A DNA stretch of 64,000 bases, from NCBI RefSeq assembly GCF_020524905.1, contig NZ_JAIVKI010000009.1, positions 111,905 to 175,904 on the forward strand, read 5' to 3'. Positions 25,876 to 36,810 of the stretch are shown in pieces; positions within the stretch are counted from its first letter, which is position 1; the number at the start of each line of letters is the position of its first letter. The position numbers were made by a program, and so were the translations under genes. The notes beneath the pieces were generated by a model. The model was not told the DNA's origin and ran no database searches. It saw only the letters and a program-made list of their open reading frames with translations. The DNA is from Microbulbifer variabilis (GTDB taxonomy: Bacteria > Pseudomonadota > Gammaproteobacteria > Pseudomonadales > Cellvibrionaceae).

Positions 25876-28707
25876 CTAGGCAACTTCCAGCCCAAATAGC
25901 GCGTCCAAATCTTGTTCAGAGGCCCATTCCCGCAGGGCGCGAATCTCTCTTAGTACCCTATCCAGTTTGCGCCGGTCGAATTCGGGGTTCTTCCTGTTCT
26001 GCTGGGTGCGCAGTTCCTCTTGCAATACACAGGTGGCTTCGCGCAGACGCGACACGCCACAATAACAGCAGCCGCCGTGCATTCGGTGGCTCAATTCAAA
26101 CATACCTTTGATGTCGCCGAGGCTATGCAGGCGTTCCAGTTCCCGCTCATCGGTCATCAGCCCACCAATAAGCATCTGCAGCATATCCCTGGCCAGCTTT
26201 GCATCGCCATTGGCCAAGTTTAAGCTCTCACCGATATCGACCAGGCGCATGTGGTTTGGATTCAGTTTTTCCACTACCTGGGGCGTGATGATCTTGAGCC
26301 AGCGTTTGATCATATGGGATAGCTGGGCTTCACTTACCGGTTTACTCAGGTAATCGTCCAGCCCGGCAGACAACAAGCGTGCCTTTTCTTCAGCACCTAC
26401 ATGGGCGGTGAGTGCGATAATGGGGGTACGGCGGCCGGTCTCCCGCTCACGAATACAGCGGGTCACTTCAATACCGTCCATACCGGGCATCTGGATATCC
26501 ATAAAGACCAGATCGAAGGCGCTTTGCTGCCAGTGCAGCAGGGCTTCTTCACCGCTTGCGGCGATCACCACTTCCACCCCCTGGGCGCGCAGTAACTCGC
26601 CGACCAGGCGTCTGTTGGCGGCGTGATCGTCTACGGCCAGAACCCGCGGCGGTGCGGGCCAGGGCAGAGCGGGGACGGCACCATTGTTGGGGCGGGGCTG
26701 GCTCTGTTTGGGTACGGCTCGTTTTAGGGCGCGCAGCAGGTTCTCGCGGGTTACCGGCTTACCGAGGAACGTCAGGGTGCGGGTGCGGAGTTGCTCGTAG
26801 CAGCGGCGCAGCTCCGCCGGGGCACCGAGTACAATCACCCGGCACTGGTAAGCATCGACCAGGGATTGCACCTTGACGCTGAAATTATCGAAATCCCCCT
26901 TGGCAATGGCTGTATCGATAATCACCGCATCCGGCAGTGCATCGTGTCGCCACATTTGTTCGATAGCCGGCTGTAAGGTATCAGTATCAGCGAGCTCAAC
27001 GGGTTCTACCTGCCACTGCTTGAGCAGTTGTGCAACCTGGGAGCGGGTCAACTGATTGGGATCGGCAATCAATATACGGCAGTTGGGGAAAAGTACTCGA
27101 GGCGGGATGCCACGATTACGTTCCGGTACCAGGGTTAGTTCTACCCAGCAGGTACTGCCACCGTTGGCAGCTACTTCCATGCCGGTGCAGCCGCGCATAC
27201 GTTCGACGAGGCTGCGGGCGATGGAGATGCCGAGTCCGTTGGCGCTGATCTGCTGTGAGTGCTGTGGTGACTTGGCGTTGAGGATTTGTTCCAGCTCGCG
27301 TCGGCCAGGCTCATCAATGCGGTTGCCAAGGTCGGTCACGCTGATCCGCAATACCAGCTCAGAGTCTTTATTACTCTGTACAGTGAGGCGTACTGGGATA
27401 TTGCCGTTCTCTGAGCTGCGCACGGCATTGCCGAGCAGGTTGGTAAATATTTGCTTGGTGCGCAGTGGATCTCCCACCAGGGTTGTCGGAAGCTGTGGAT
27501 CGATCAGTGGTACCAGCTCCAGGTGGTGCTCATAGGCATAGGGGGCGAGGATTTGTAGGGTTTCCTCAAGTAGCTGCCCCAAGTCCATGGGGATATGGTC
27601 GAGCACCAGATTACCGGATTCGATACGGGAAAAATCCAGGATATCGTTTATGGTGGTCAGTAGGTTTTCCGAGGAGCGCAGAATGGTTTGCAGGTAGTCC
27701 TGCTGCAGTTCATCGATTTCGGTTTTTAGTAGCAGGTTGGTAAATCCGATGATGCCGTTCAGTGGAGTGCGAATTTCATGGCTGGTATTGGCCAGAAAGG
27801 TCGACTTGATACGGCTCGCCTCTTGGGCTCTTTTGCGGGCCAGGTCCAGCTCAATATTCTGTTCTTCCATGCTGTCGAGAGACTGGCGCAGGTCGTCCAT
27901 GCTCTGCAACATATTCGACTTATAGTCCCGCTGGTAATTGGATAGGCTCTCTCCCATCTCATTGATCTGGTTGGCCAATTGCGCCAGTTCCCGGTTCTCT
28001 ATTTCATGGGTACGGCGATCGAATTCACCACGGCCCATAGCCTGCAGTACCTGACCCATTCGCACCAGGCTGTGGGCAAAACGCTCAGATAAAATCACCG
28101 ACCATGCCAACGCCGCCAGGGTGCAGATAATCAGGCCTACCAAGCCAACGAGTAATACTTGATAGGTGCCCACAAGAAAATAGGGCCGGTGCAATTCAAT
28201 ACTGATCCAGCAGGTGGTGATATCCCCTTTTAATGGCTGTAAAACCTGCAGAGTCTCATCATCTTCAAAAATAAAGGCTTCGCGCTTGTTGAGTTGATTA
28301 CTGGTAATTGGAGTGCGTGGTCGCGGGCCTACACTTGCCAAAAGGCCCAGTCCGGTGGTGATATCCAGCGGACGTTTTTTGTTCGCTTCGGTGGAATAAA
28401 TATGTACCGAACGCACCATATCCTTTTCCAGCATTAGCGCTAGCAGGCTTTTGCGTAACCACTCCATGCGAAGCTCAGAAGGGTGGCCGCCACTCATCTC
28501 GATCAATTCGGCTAATTGCTCGGCACTCGCACGCCCGTGACTGAGTAAGAGCTGGCGACGATCGTGCATTTGTTGAAGCGTAAACACGAGGGCCAGCGTC
28601 ATAGCCAGGATCAGTGCTGGCGCAACCGTGAAGCGAAACATGGTTGAACGCAGTGAGCGCAGCTCGGAAGGTGCCGGTATGGAGGGATCAGTATTATTAA
28701 GGGCCAT
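25876..28707 (-). CDS. gacS: GacS/BarA-type hybrid sensor histidine kinase
   Basis: This is a 943-residue inner-membrane sensor: a first helix near residues 25-45, a periplasmic domain, a second helix near 180-205 ([19 protein letters not shown]), then a HAMP domain. The phospho-acceptor block [19 protein letters not shown] is intact. The ATPase domain keeps the N box (NLLGNAV) and G2 ([10 protein letters not shown]), but the G1 box reads VTDLGNRI and not the usual DTGIGI. A degenerate receiver (ILIADPNQ), a full receiver ([33 protein letters not shown]) and an Hpt domain ([12 protein letters not shown]) follow. Its position divergent from cysM matches Pseudomonas gacS. It is expected to signal to a GacA-type regulator encoded elsewhere. 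Confidence 0.9.
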   Translation of the reverse strand: MALNNTDPSIPAPSELRSLRSTMFRFTVAPALILAMTLALVFTLQQMHDRRQLLLSHGRASAEQLAELIEMSGGHPSELRMEWLRKSLLALMLEKDMVRSVHIYSTEANKKRPLDITTGLGLLASVGPRPRTPITSNQLNKREAFIFEDDETLQVLQPLKGDITTCWISIELHRPYFLVGTYQVLLVGLVGLIICTLAALAWSVILSERFAHSLVRMGQVLQAMGRGEFDRRTHEIENRELAQLANQINEMGESLSNYQRDYKSNMLQSMDDLRQSLDSMEEQNIELDLARKRAQEASRIKSTFLANTSHEIRTPLNGIIGFTNLLLKTEIDELQQDYLQTILRSSENLLTTINDILDFSRIESGNLVLDHIPMDLGQLLEETLQILAPYAYEHHLELVPLIDPQLPTTLVGDPLRTKQIFTNLLGNAVRSSENGNIPVRLTVQSNKDSELVLRISVTDLGNRIDEPGRRELEQILNAKSPQHSQQISANGLGISIARSLVERMRGCTGMEVAANGGSTCWVELTLVPERNRGIPPRVLFPNCRILIADPNQLTRSQVAQLLKQWQVEPVELADTDTLQPAIEQMWRHDALPDAVIIDTAIAKGDFDNFSVKVQSLVDAYQCRVIVLGAPAELRRCYEQLRTRTLTFLGKPVTRENLLRALKRAVPKQSQPRPNNGAVPALPWPAPPRVLAVDDHAANRRLVGELLRAQGVEVVIAASGEEALLHWQQSAFDLVFMDIQMPGMDGIEVTRCIRERETGRRTPIIALTAHVGAEEKARLLSAGLDDYLSKPVSEAQLSHMIKRWLKIITPQVVEKLNPNHMRLVDIGESLNLANGDAKLARDMLQMLIGGLMTDERELERLHSLGDIKGMFELSHRMHGGCCYCGVSRLREATCVLQEELRTQQNRKNPEFDRRKLDRVLREIRALREWASEQDLDALFGLEVA

Positions 28708-28931
28708 GGCAGCTAGAGGGTCTTGTGCGATTATTTTTTCCCCATTTTACCTATATGCAAGAGGGGGCGCACTCTTATACAGGCTTTGTGGGTAAATGTT
28801 TTCCACTTTGTCACTTACAGAAGCTATGTAATAACTCGACTACATAGTCCACCCAAATAGACGGTATTTAGCCTGTTAGTGTGCTTCGGGTACACTGTGC
28901 GGCCGCAATATTTGTCTGGATTCAAGGTACT

Positions 28932-29822
28932 ATGGATTACCCAACGATTGCTGACTGTGTAGGCAATACGCCCCTGATCAAGCTGCAACGCCTGCCCGGT
29001 GATACCAGCAATACGATTTTGCTCAAGCTGGAAGGCAATAATCCTGCTGGCTCGGTAAAGGATCGCCCGGCCCTTTCTATGATCAACCGCGCAGAGGCGA
29101 GAGGACAAATTAAGCCTGGGGATACGCTAATAGAAGCCACTAGCGGCAATACGGGTATCGCGCTGGCGATGGTGGCAGCTATCAAGGGCTACCGAATGAT
29201 CCTGATTATGCCGGATAGTGCTACTGCGGAGCGCAAGGCTTCTATGACTGCCTACGGGGCCGAGCTCATTTTGGTCAGTGCGGAGGAGGGTATGGAGGGA
29301 GCTCGGGATCTGGCTCTTAATATGCAGGCCGAAGGCAAGGGCCTTGTTCTCAATCAGTTCGCCAATACGGATAACCCTCTGGCCCATTACGAGGGCACTG
29401 GCCCCGAAATCTGGCAGCAGACCAGAGGAGAGATTACGCACTTTGTCTCCTCAATGGGGACCACAGGTACCATTATGGGTTGTGGTCGCTTTCTGAAGGA
29501 GCAAAAGCCAGAAATCCAGATTGTTGGCCTGCAGCCAACCGATGGTTCAAGTATTCCCGGCATTCGCCGATGGCCTAAGGCTTATTTGCCGAAAATTTTT
29601 ATCCCAGAGGAAGTTGATCTCGTTATCGATATGGATCAGGGGGAAGCGGAAGAGATGACTCGCAGATTAGCGCGGGAAGAAGGCATTTTCTGTGGCGTTT
29701 CTTCTGGAGGTGCGGTTGCCGGCGCTCTGCGTCTCTCAAGTCAAGTGGAGAATGCCACGATAGTGGCAATTATTTGCGATCGCGGTGATCGTTATTTGTC
29801 TTCTGGACTTTTCAATCAGTAA
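28932..29822 (+). CDS. cysM: Cysteine synthase B
   Basis: CysM makes L-cysteine from O-acetylserine and sulfide or thiosulfate. The protein has 296 residues with the PLP lysine in LEGNNPAGSVKDRPA, the phosphate-binding loop EATSGNTGIALAM, and the C-terminal VSSGGAVAGALRLS. The NNPAGSVKDR form and the short length point to CysM and not CysK. The ATG at 28932 is preferred over the longer frame. It is divergent from gacS, as in pseudomonads. Confidence 0.94.
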   Translation: MDYPTIADCVGNTPLIKLQRLPGDTSNTILLKLEGNNPAGSVKDRPALSMINRAEARGQIKPGDTLIEATSGNTGIALAMVAAIKGYRMILIMPDSATAERKASMTAYGAELILVSAEEGMEGARDLALNMQAEGKGLVLNQFANTDNPLAHYEGTGPEIWQQTRGEITHFVSSMGTTGTIMGCGRFLKEQKPEIQIVGLQPTDGSSIPGIRRWPKAYLPKIFIPEEVDLVIDMDQGEAEEMTRRLAREEGIFCGVSSGGAVAGALRLSSQVENATIVAIICDRGDRYLSSGLFNQ

Positions 29823-29846
29823 GTCCGATTTTTTTACAAAGATTCA

Positions 29847-29877
29847 TCGGGTGCACAGAAATTTCTGCTGCACCCGA
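29847..29877 (+). terminator. Hairpin after cysM
   Basis: TCGGGTGCA at 29847-29855 pairs with TGCACCCGA at 29869-29877; the enclosed sequence CAGAAATTTCTG is itself palindromic. The stem is 9 bp and lies 25 bp after the cysM stop. A T-run occurs before the stem and not after it, so termination is plausible but not certain. Confidence 0.5.
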
Positions 29878-30525
29878 AAGTTACGGGTGAATCTTTAAAT
29901 ATTCACTATTTTGTCTGCTTAAGTTTAATGTTTTCACTTGCCCGCTATCGAAATTCTTCATTCTTATTTTTCCCTTAACGCTTCTTATCTTGTAAATTGC
30001 TTTTATTCTCTAGGTTGCTAATTCATAGATCACATCATTAATATCAAAGACCATTAATTGGTTGATGGCAGTAGATAAGGGCTTAGAATTTTATTGAATA
30101 ATCAATTAATGTTCTGTCCTGTGGCAGAAACGCCGTAATAAAAGCTGATTTTTACTTGGTGGGGCGTCAGTTCTCATACTGAGGTGTTTATAAAAAAGCT
30201 TCCCTGAAAAATCCATTCAGCCCGACAAACTTTCCTTTGGTCGCATTTTTCATGGTGATGATTTCTTCTTTTCAAAAGAGTTTGACCAGTTGGTGTTATG
30301 GCTTACAGTTCCCTGGCTTAAACGCTGTCCACTGCTGTGAGGTATCGCTGAATTTTGCGCAGCTTATTGAAAGCATAAAGAAAATCGTGGACTTTAGTGT
30401 GTCCAAACCTATGATAGAAGCGCCCCTAATGAGGGAAGGCATTCTTTTTGCTTGGTTTTGCCGCAGTGCAAGCCGGCGAAGGGTGCTTATAAGCTAACTA
30501 ATTCCTGTTTCGGCCCGGTTAAGAC
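29878..30525. other. Gene-poor gap between cysM and relA
   Basis: About 650 bp of AT-rich sequence separate the cysM hairpin from relA. A TTG-started 86-codon frame at 30237-30497 has no Shine-Dalgarno box and no recognisable product, so I do not call it. In many gammaproteobacteria this position holds rlmD (rumA); it is absent here. The 3' end of the gap must contain the relA promoter. Confidence 0.5.
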
Positions 30526-32772
30526 ATGGTTCAAGTCAGAAAACATCATTCCTTTGGAGGTGAAAGAGAGCACGACCTGGAAGCCTGGTTGCGCCATGTG
30601 CAGAAGCTGGCCGGGTTGGACGGTGCTGCCATTGTGACACTGCGCCGTGCAGCAGAAGTGAGTGCCGAGGCGGAGCAGCGAGCTATTGCCGCGGAAAATA
30701 TCTGGGCCGAGGGTGCCAGTAGTTTTGCCACTGGCCTCGAAATGGCTGAGATATTGGCTGATCTGCAAATCGATTCTGAGGCGCTGGTGGCTGCGGTGCT
30801 CTACCGGGCAGTTCGGGAGAAGCGGCTGCCGCTAAAAAGTGTGGAGGAAGAGTTTGGCCCGACTGTGGCTAAGCTTATTCGCGGTGTACTGCGTATGGCA
30901 GCGATTCGCAGCCGCAGTGCCGATACTGGAGAGGAAAGCAAAAGCGGCGCGGTAGAGGAGCACTCGGAAAATATTCGCCGCATGCTAGTGGCGCTTGTCG
31001 ACGATGTCCGGGTTGCTCTGATCAAGCTCGCCGAGCGAACCTGTGCTATTCGTGCGGCCAAAAATGCTGAGCCTGCAAAACGCCAGCGGGTAGCCCGCGA
31101 AGTGGCCGATGTCTATGCGCCGTTAGCACATCGCCTTGGTATTGGGCACATTAAGTGGGAGCTGGAGGATCTGTCCTTCCGCTACCTGGAGCCTGAAGAC
31201 TACAAACAGATCGCGCGCTTGCTGGATGAAAAGCGGCTGGCGCGGCAAAAATATATTGATGAGGTGCTGGAGCTTCTACGCACCGAACTGGCGCGGGCTG
31301 ATATTGAGGGCGATGTCTATGGCCGGGCAAAGCATATCTACAGTATCTGGCGTAAGATGCGCCGCAAAAACATCGGCTTTTCCCAGGTTTACGACATACG
31401 CGCTGTACGCATACTCGTGCCCACGGTACGGGATTGTTATGCGGTGTTGGGGATAGTTCATAACCTCTGGCGCAATATTCCCAACGAGTTTGATGACTAT
31501 ATTGCTTCTCCCAAAGAGAATGGTTACCGCTCATTGCACACGGCGGTGATTGGCCCCGAGCGCAAGGTACTGGAAGTGCAAATCCGCACTTTTGCCATGC
31601 ATGAGGAAGCTGAATACGGGGTCTGTGCACATTGGCGCTATAAAGGTACCGACCTGAAAACAGAGAGCCAGGATAGCTATGAGCAGAAGATTTCCTGGCT
31701 GCGACAAGTGCTCGACTGGCATGAGGAGGTGGGGGGCAACCCCTTACAGGAGGACCTGCAGGCTGGAGAGGGCGATTCCCGCATTTATGTGTTCACTCCC
31801 GATGGCCATGTGGTCGACCTGCCCCGCGGTGCCACCCCACTGGATTTTGCCTACAAAATTCACACAGAGATCGGCCATCGTTGCCGCGGTGCCAAGGTCG
31901 ATGGGCGCATTGTGCCGCTAAACCACGAACTGGAAACTGCCAACCAGGTGGAAATTCTTACCGGCAAACGCGAAGCACCCAGTCGTGATTGGTTGTCGTC
32001 CGGTATGGGCTATATCACCACCTCGCGAGCGCGAGCCAAAATCATCCATTGGTTCAAGCAGCAGGCCCGCGATCAAAATATTGCCGACGGGCGCAGTATT
32101 CTCGATGGTGAATTCAAGCAATTGGCCCTTATTGACTTTAATTTTGAGAAGCTCGCTGCCAAGCTGAATATGCACTCGCTTGACGATCTCTATGCGGCGG
32201 TGGGAGCTGGAGATATCGGTGTCGGTCAGGTATTGAATACCGCCCAGCGTATGGTGAAAGTCGATGATGTTGAGCGGGTTCCCTCACTAACTACACCGGT
32301 GGCGACAGGAGCGGGCAAAGCGGATGTTTATATCGAAGGGGTCGGCAATTTACTGACACATATTGCGGGCTGTTGTAACCCTGTACCCGGCGATGAAATT
32401 ATGGGTTACATCACTCTAGGGCGCGGGGTATCGATACATCGTAAGGACTGCACGAATATGTTGCGCATGCAGGCAGAGGAATCCGAGCGGGTCTTGGAGG
32501 TCAATTGGGCGGCAAAACCGAGGGAGCTCTATGCGGTGGAAATCGTTATTGAGGCCTACGACCGCCTGGGGCTGTTGCGCGATGTCACCGCCATGCTCGA
32601 CAGTCAGAAAATCAATATAACGGCGATGCAAACGCACACCAATAAGCATAAGCACACGGTTGAGATGGTGCTTACCGCTGAGATCCACAATTTTGAAGAG
32701 CTGAGTTACGTATTGCACCGCATTAATCGCCTACCTAATGTGGCATCGGCGAAGCGGCGCATGCTGCGCTGA
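30526..32772 (+). CDS. relA: GTP pyrophosphokinase RelA
   Basis: RelA makes (p)ppGpp when uncharged tRNA enters the ribosome. The 748-residue protein has an N-terminal HD-type domain, a synthetase domain (KHIYSIWRKMRRKNIGFSQVYDIRAVR to GYRSLHTAVIGP), a TGS domain (IYVFTPDGHVVDLPRGATPLDFAY), a zinc-finger-like CCNPVPGD segment and a C-terminal ACT/RRM domain. In the HD domain the expected His-Asp pair is replaced by YR (VAAVLYRAVRE), so hydrolase activity is expected to be lost, as in monofunctional RelA. A SpoT-type enzyme must lie elsewhere. mazG follows after 9 bp, as in E. coli. Confidence 0.96.
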   Translation: MVQVRKHHSFGGEREHDLEAWLRHVQKLAGLDGAAIVTLRRAAEVSAEAEQRAIAAENIWAEGASSFATGLEMAEILADLQIDSEALVAAVLYRAVREKRLPLKSVEEEFGPTVAKLIRGVLRMAAIRSRSADTGEESKSGAVEEHSENIRRMLVALVDDVRVALIKLAERTCAIRAAKNAEPAKRQRVAREVADVYAPLAHRLGIGHIKWELEDLSFRYLEPEDYKQIARLLDEKRLARQKYIDEVLELLRTELARADIEGDVYGRAKHIYSIWRKMRRKNIGFSQVYDIRAVRILVPTVRDCYAVLGIVHNLWRNIPNEFDDYIASPKENGYRSLHTAVIGPERKVLEVQIRTFAMHEEAEYGVCAHWRYKGTDLKTESQDSYEQKISWLRQVLDWHEEVGGNPLQEDLQAGEGDSRIYVFTPDGHVVDLPRGATPLDFAYKIHTEIGHRCRGAKVDGRIVPLNHELETANQVEILTGKREAPSRDWLSSGMGYITTSRARAKIIHWFKQQARDQNIADGRSILDGEFKQLALIDFNFEKLAAKLNMHSLDDLYAAVGAGDIGVGQVLNTAQRMVKVDDVERVPSLTTPVATGAGKADVYIEGVGNLLTHIAGCCNPVPGDEIMGYITLGRGVSIHRKDCTNMLRMQAEESERVLEVNWAAKPRELYAVEIVIEAYDRLGLLRDVTAMLDSQKINITAMQTHTNKHKHTVEMVLTAEIHNFEELSYVLHRINRLPNVASAKRRMLR

Positions 32773-32781
32773 GGGGGATAC

Positions 32782-33609
32782 TTGCAAGATCAATATTCGG
32801 TGGAGGACCTGCTCCACCTAATGGCCCAACTGCGCAACCCAAATGGTGGTTGCCCCTGGGACCTGAAGCAGACATTTTCCAGTATCGTTCCTTCTACGAT
32901 TGAAGAGGCCTACGAAGTTGCCGAGGCGATTGAAATCGAGGATTACGAGCATCTACACGAAGAGCTTGGGGACTTATTATTCCAGGTGATCTTTTATTCC
33001 CAGCTTGGCCTCGAGCAGGGCCACTTCGATTTTTCCCGTATTGTCGACACCTTGGTGCGTAAGTTAGTGCGCCGTCACCCCCATGTATTTCCCAGTGGCG
33101 AACTCTACGGAGAAAATGACTCCTCTGAGGTGGACGAGGCAGAGATAAAGCGCAACTGGGAGGCTATTAAAGCCAAAGAGCGTAACGAGAAAGGGGAAAG
33201 TGGGGCCCTGGCTGGTGTTACCGCCGGATTGCCGGCCTTGACGCGTGCGGCCAAATTACAAAAGCGTGCCTCTCAAGTGGGCTTCGACTGGCCTGACATT
33301 AGCGGCGTGCTGGACAAAATTGAAGAAGAAGTGGCGGAATTGCGCGAGGCTGTTAAGGCTGGAAATCGGGAGCATGCCGGGGAAGAGCTCGGTGATCTGT
33401 TGTTTTCCTGTGTCAATGCCGCTCGCCATCTGAAAGTTGACCCAGAAGCCGCGCTGCGTCAGTGCAATCGCAAGTTCGAACGCCGTTTTGGCGCAGTTGA
33501 GACAGTGCTTTGGGCCGATGGACGCGAGCCGGAAGAGGCCAGCCTGCAGGAGCTGGATCAGCTCTGGGAGCGGGCGAAAGCTGGCGAAAAACAGAAACCA
33601 GGTGCATAA
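32782..33609 (+). CDS. mazG: Nucleoside triphosphate pyrophosphohydrolase MazG
   Basis: MazG hydrolyses NTPs to NMP and PPi and in E. coli lowers ppGpp during starvation, which fits its place behind relA. The 275-residue product has two MazG domains: the first with GCPWDLKQTFSS, EEAYEVAEAIE and EELGDLLFQVIFYSQL, the second with KIEEEVAELREAV and EELGDLLFSCVNAARHL. The TTG start at 32782 has GAGGGGG upstream at good spacing. Residues EExxE and DxxxD metal ligands are visible in both domains. Confidence 0.95.
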   Translation: MQDQYSVEDLLHLMAQLRNPNGGCPWDLKQTFSSIVPSTIEEAYEVAEAIEIEDYEHLHEELGDLLFQVIFYSQLGLEQGHFDFSRIVDTLVRKLVRRHPHVFPSGELYGENDSSEVDEAEIKRNWEAIKAKERNEKGESGALAGVTAGLPALTRAAKLQKRASQVGFDWPDISGVLDKIEEEVAELREAVKAGNREHAGEELGDLLFSCVNAARHLKVDPEAALRQCNRKFERRFGAVETVLWADGREPEEASLQELDQLWERAKAGEKQKPGA

Positions 33610-33632
33610 AAGACCGTAAAAGTCGTCGTTAA

Positions 33633-34406
<774 letters not shown>

Positions 34407-34429
34407 TTGCTGTAATAACACTTTTAAGA

Positions 34430-34454
34430 AAGCCCCCTCTTGGGGGCTTTTTTG
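34430..34454 (+). terminator. Intrinsic terminator after adk
   Basis: A 7-bp GC-rich stem (AGCCCCC / GGGGGCT) with a TCTT loop is directly followed by TTTTTTG. It lies 24 bp after the adk stop. Confidence 0.85.
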
Positions 34455-34574
34455 TATCTTCCCGACGGAGCTCTTATGAGCTTTTAGGATGCGCCTCCCT
34501 TGTAGTTGACTGACCAATCATTAAGATGGCCGGCAGTTTTTCCTGGCAAAATTGTATTTCAGACGGGGCTTTTT

Positions 34575-35573
34575 ATGTCCACAGCGATAGTTTTGATGAA
34601 TCTGGGTACCCCTGCGCAGCCCACTGCGCCCGCGGTAAGAGATTTCCTGAAAGATTTTCTCTCTGATCCCAGAGTGGTGGAAATACCCAGGCCCCTTTGG
34701 CTCACGATCTTAAATGGCCTGATTTTACCTTTTCGTCCAAAGAAGATCGCACCAGCTTATGCGGAAATCTGGAATTGCAGTGCAGACGATGCACAAGTTG
34801 AAGGTTCGCCACTTCTCTACTATACCCGTCGCCAAGCGGAGTTACTGCAAAAGCACTTAAATGATAAAGGGTGGGATCTTGCTGTAGAGTATGCCATGAC
34901 CTATGGCGAACCGCGTCTTGATAAGGTTATTGAGGGACTGCGAGCAAAAGGCTTTGAATCTTTTATTGTGTTTCCCTTATATCCACAGTATTCAGCTACG
35001 ACCACCGCCGCAATTTATGATCAGGTGGCGCAAATTTTCCGAAAGAGTCGTGATATTCCGGATATTTCTTTGGTTCGGGACTATTACCACAACCCTCTTT
35101 ATATCAAGTCACTTGCCAACTCTGTCCGCGAGCACTGGCAGAAACACGGCCGGGCTGAAAAATTAATGCTGTCTTTTCACGGCATTCCCAAAGCGAATGT
35201 CGATAAGGGAGACCCCTATTTGCGCCATTGTCAGGAGACCGCGCGACTTCTAGCGGAGGAATTGCAAATATCCCAGGAACATTGGCAAGTTACATTTCAG
35301 TCTCGATTTGGTAAGGCAGAGTGGTTGCAACCATATACCGATAAAACATTGATGGATTGGGGTAAAAACGGCATTAAGAGTGTCGATGTAATTTGCCCGG
35401 CGTTTTCAGCAGATTGCCTGGAGACATTGGAAGAAATTTCGGTAGAGAATCGCGCTAATTTTATCGGTGCGGGCGGAAGTGAATATCATTATATTCCCGC
35501 GCTTAATTTGCGAACGGATCATATTGAAGCGCTTGCCGCGATTGTCGAAAATAAGTTGCCAGGAGCAAAATGA
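34575..35573 (+). CDS. hemH: Ferrochelatase
   Basis: HemH inserts ferrous iron into protoporphyrin IX in the last step of haem synthesis. The 332-residue protein has AIVLMNLGTPAQPT, the metal-binding LMLSFHGIP with the conserved His, and FQSRFGKAEWLQPYTD, with the Glu contact in CPAFSADCLETLEEI. The ATG at 34575 is chosen by homology. Codon use is noticeably more AT-rich toward the 3' end than in adk. Confidence 0.95.
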   Translation: MSTAIVLMNLGTPAQPTAPAVRDFLKDFLSDPRVVEIPRPLWLTILNGLILPFRPKKIAPAYAEIWNCSADDAQVEGSPLLYYTRRQAELLQKHLNDKGWDLAVEYAMTYGEPRLDKVIEGLRAKGFESFIVFPLYPQYSATTTAAIYDQVAQIFRKSRDIPDISLVRDYYHNPLYIKSLANSVREHWQKHGRAEKLMLSFHGIPKANVDKGDPYLRHCQETARLLAEELQISQEHWQVTFQSRFGKAEWLQPYTDKTLMDWGKNGIKSVDVICPAFSADCLETLEEISVENRANFIGAGGSEYHYIPALNLRTDHIEALAAIVENKLPGAK

Positions 35574-35838
35574 TTTTTGGTTTTTAGCCATTTGGGCACC
35601 GTAAAAGGCAATTTGATAAGAAAAAGATACTTTTTTGCTGAAAAGTTTCTCATTTTTCGCTTTTTTACTTGCAATGCCGTATATTTTTATTAACTTTGAT
35701 AAAGTTGTATCGAAATAGGCGGTGCATCGCTCTGTATAAGCAATAAAACAACCCATAGTGGTTTTATTCGATAGCTAACAGGCAGCGCTGCCAGCACACT
35801 TTTGGAAGTACTTCTTCTTTTTAGTGAGGAGACAAGGG

Positions 35839-36645
35839 ATGGCAAGAGTAGTAAAAAAGAGTACACGTGCTAAAAAGGCAACCGGATCGACCAAGGCGTC
35901 GCTGGTAGTCGCAAAAGCACAAAAAGCCGTGGATACAGCGAGTAAGTCGCTGGATGCACAAATGGATCGTGTGGCAAAAGCAAAAGCGCGGGCACAAAAG
36001 AGTAGTACGGCAGCGGCAAAGGCTTCTTTGACCAATGCTAATAGCAAGGCAAAGGAATTACGCGCCAAGCTGGCGATGGCTAAAATGGAGCTCGCCAAAG
36101 CCAAGACCATGGATGCCGTTCGTCTCGCTGAAGAAGCGGCTAAAGAAAAGGTTAATGCCCTTTCTAATAGCCTCTCAGCCAAGGCTGATAAAGACTTGGC
36201 AGCAGCGCTCAAGGCTTTTGAATCGCGCTGGGTGAAGGCTCGGAAAAAGTCTCACGCCAGTAAGATCAAAGCTGCAGAGAAAAAAGCTGAGGCCAAGGTA
36301 AAGGCCGCCGCGAAGAAAGCAGCCACAAAAGCGAAAGAGTTAGAGAAGAAGGCCGCTGCCAAGCTTAAAACTGAAGGGCAAAAAGCTAAAAAGGCTGTGA
36401 CTAAAAAGTCTGCTTCTGCCAAAAAAGCAGGTCGCCCGAAAAAGGCTGCCTCAGAAACCAAAGCCGCTAAGCGTGTAGGGCGCCCTAAAAAGGCCACTAC
36501 AGCTGCAAAGCCTGCCAAGAGAGTGGGTCGCCCGAAGAAGTCCACCACTAAAGCGGAAGCGACCAAGAAAGCGCCAACCCGCCGTGGTCGTCCGCCCAAG
36601 GCCGGTAGCGCTCGACGCGGTCGCCCACCGAAGAATGCAGCCTAA
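35839..36645 (+). CDS. AlgP-like histone H1-type AT-hook protein
   Basis: This is a very basic protein of about 268 residues, rich in Lys and Ala. The N-terminal two thirds form Ala/Lys helices with coiled-coil character (KAQKAVDTASKSL, KKAEAKVKAAAKKAA). The last third carries AT-hook-like GRP repeats: AGRPKKAA, VGRPKK twice or more, RRGRPPKAG and RRGRPPKN. That layout matches Pseudomonas AlgP and other bacterial H1-like proteins, which bind DNA and may affect nucleoid structure or gene expression. The ATG at 35839 follows AGGAGACAAGGG. The AAAAC-type composition of the repeats makes length variation likely among strains. Confidence 0.85.
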   Translation: MARVVKKSTRAKKATGSTKASLVVAKAQKAVDTASKSLDAQMDRVAKAKARAQKSSTAAAKASLTNANSKAKELRAKLAMAKMELAKAKTMDAVRLAEEAAKEKVNALSNSLSAKADKDLAAALKAFESRWVKARKKSHASKIKAAEKKAEAKVKAAAKKAATKAKELEKKAAAKLKTEGQKAKKAVTKKSASAKKAGRPKKAASETKAAKRVGRPKKATTAAKPAKRVGRPKKSTTKAEATKKAPTRRGRPPKAGSARRGRPPKNAA

Positions 36646-36698
36646 TTCAGCATTGTTTTAATTCGCTGCATGCTTCTAAGGCATGGCTGGCTCTTCGT

Positions 36699-36724
36699 CA
36701 ACCCCGGTTTACACCGGGGTTTTC
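36699..36724 (+). terminator. Intrinsic terminator after the AlgP-like gene
   Basis: AACCCCGGT at 36700-36708 pairs with ACCGGGGTT at 36713-36721 around a TTAC loop, followed by TTTCTCTTT. It lies 55 bp after the stop codon. Confidence 0.8.
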
Positions 36725-36810
36725 TCTTTGTGTATGTCACTAATCTACATGACTAGACTTTGTGACCATGCCACAATTCACCCCCCTCGATTACGCGGTT
36801 TGAAATAGTT

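Noticed and set aside
30237..30497. 86-codon plus-strand frame before relA
   Set aside because: It has a TTG start, no ribosome-binding site, no recognisable domain, and lies in an AT-rich gap.
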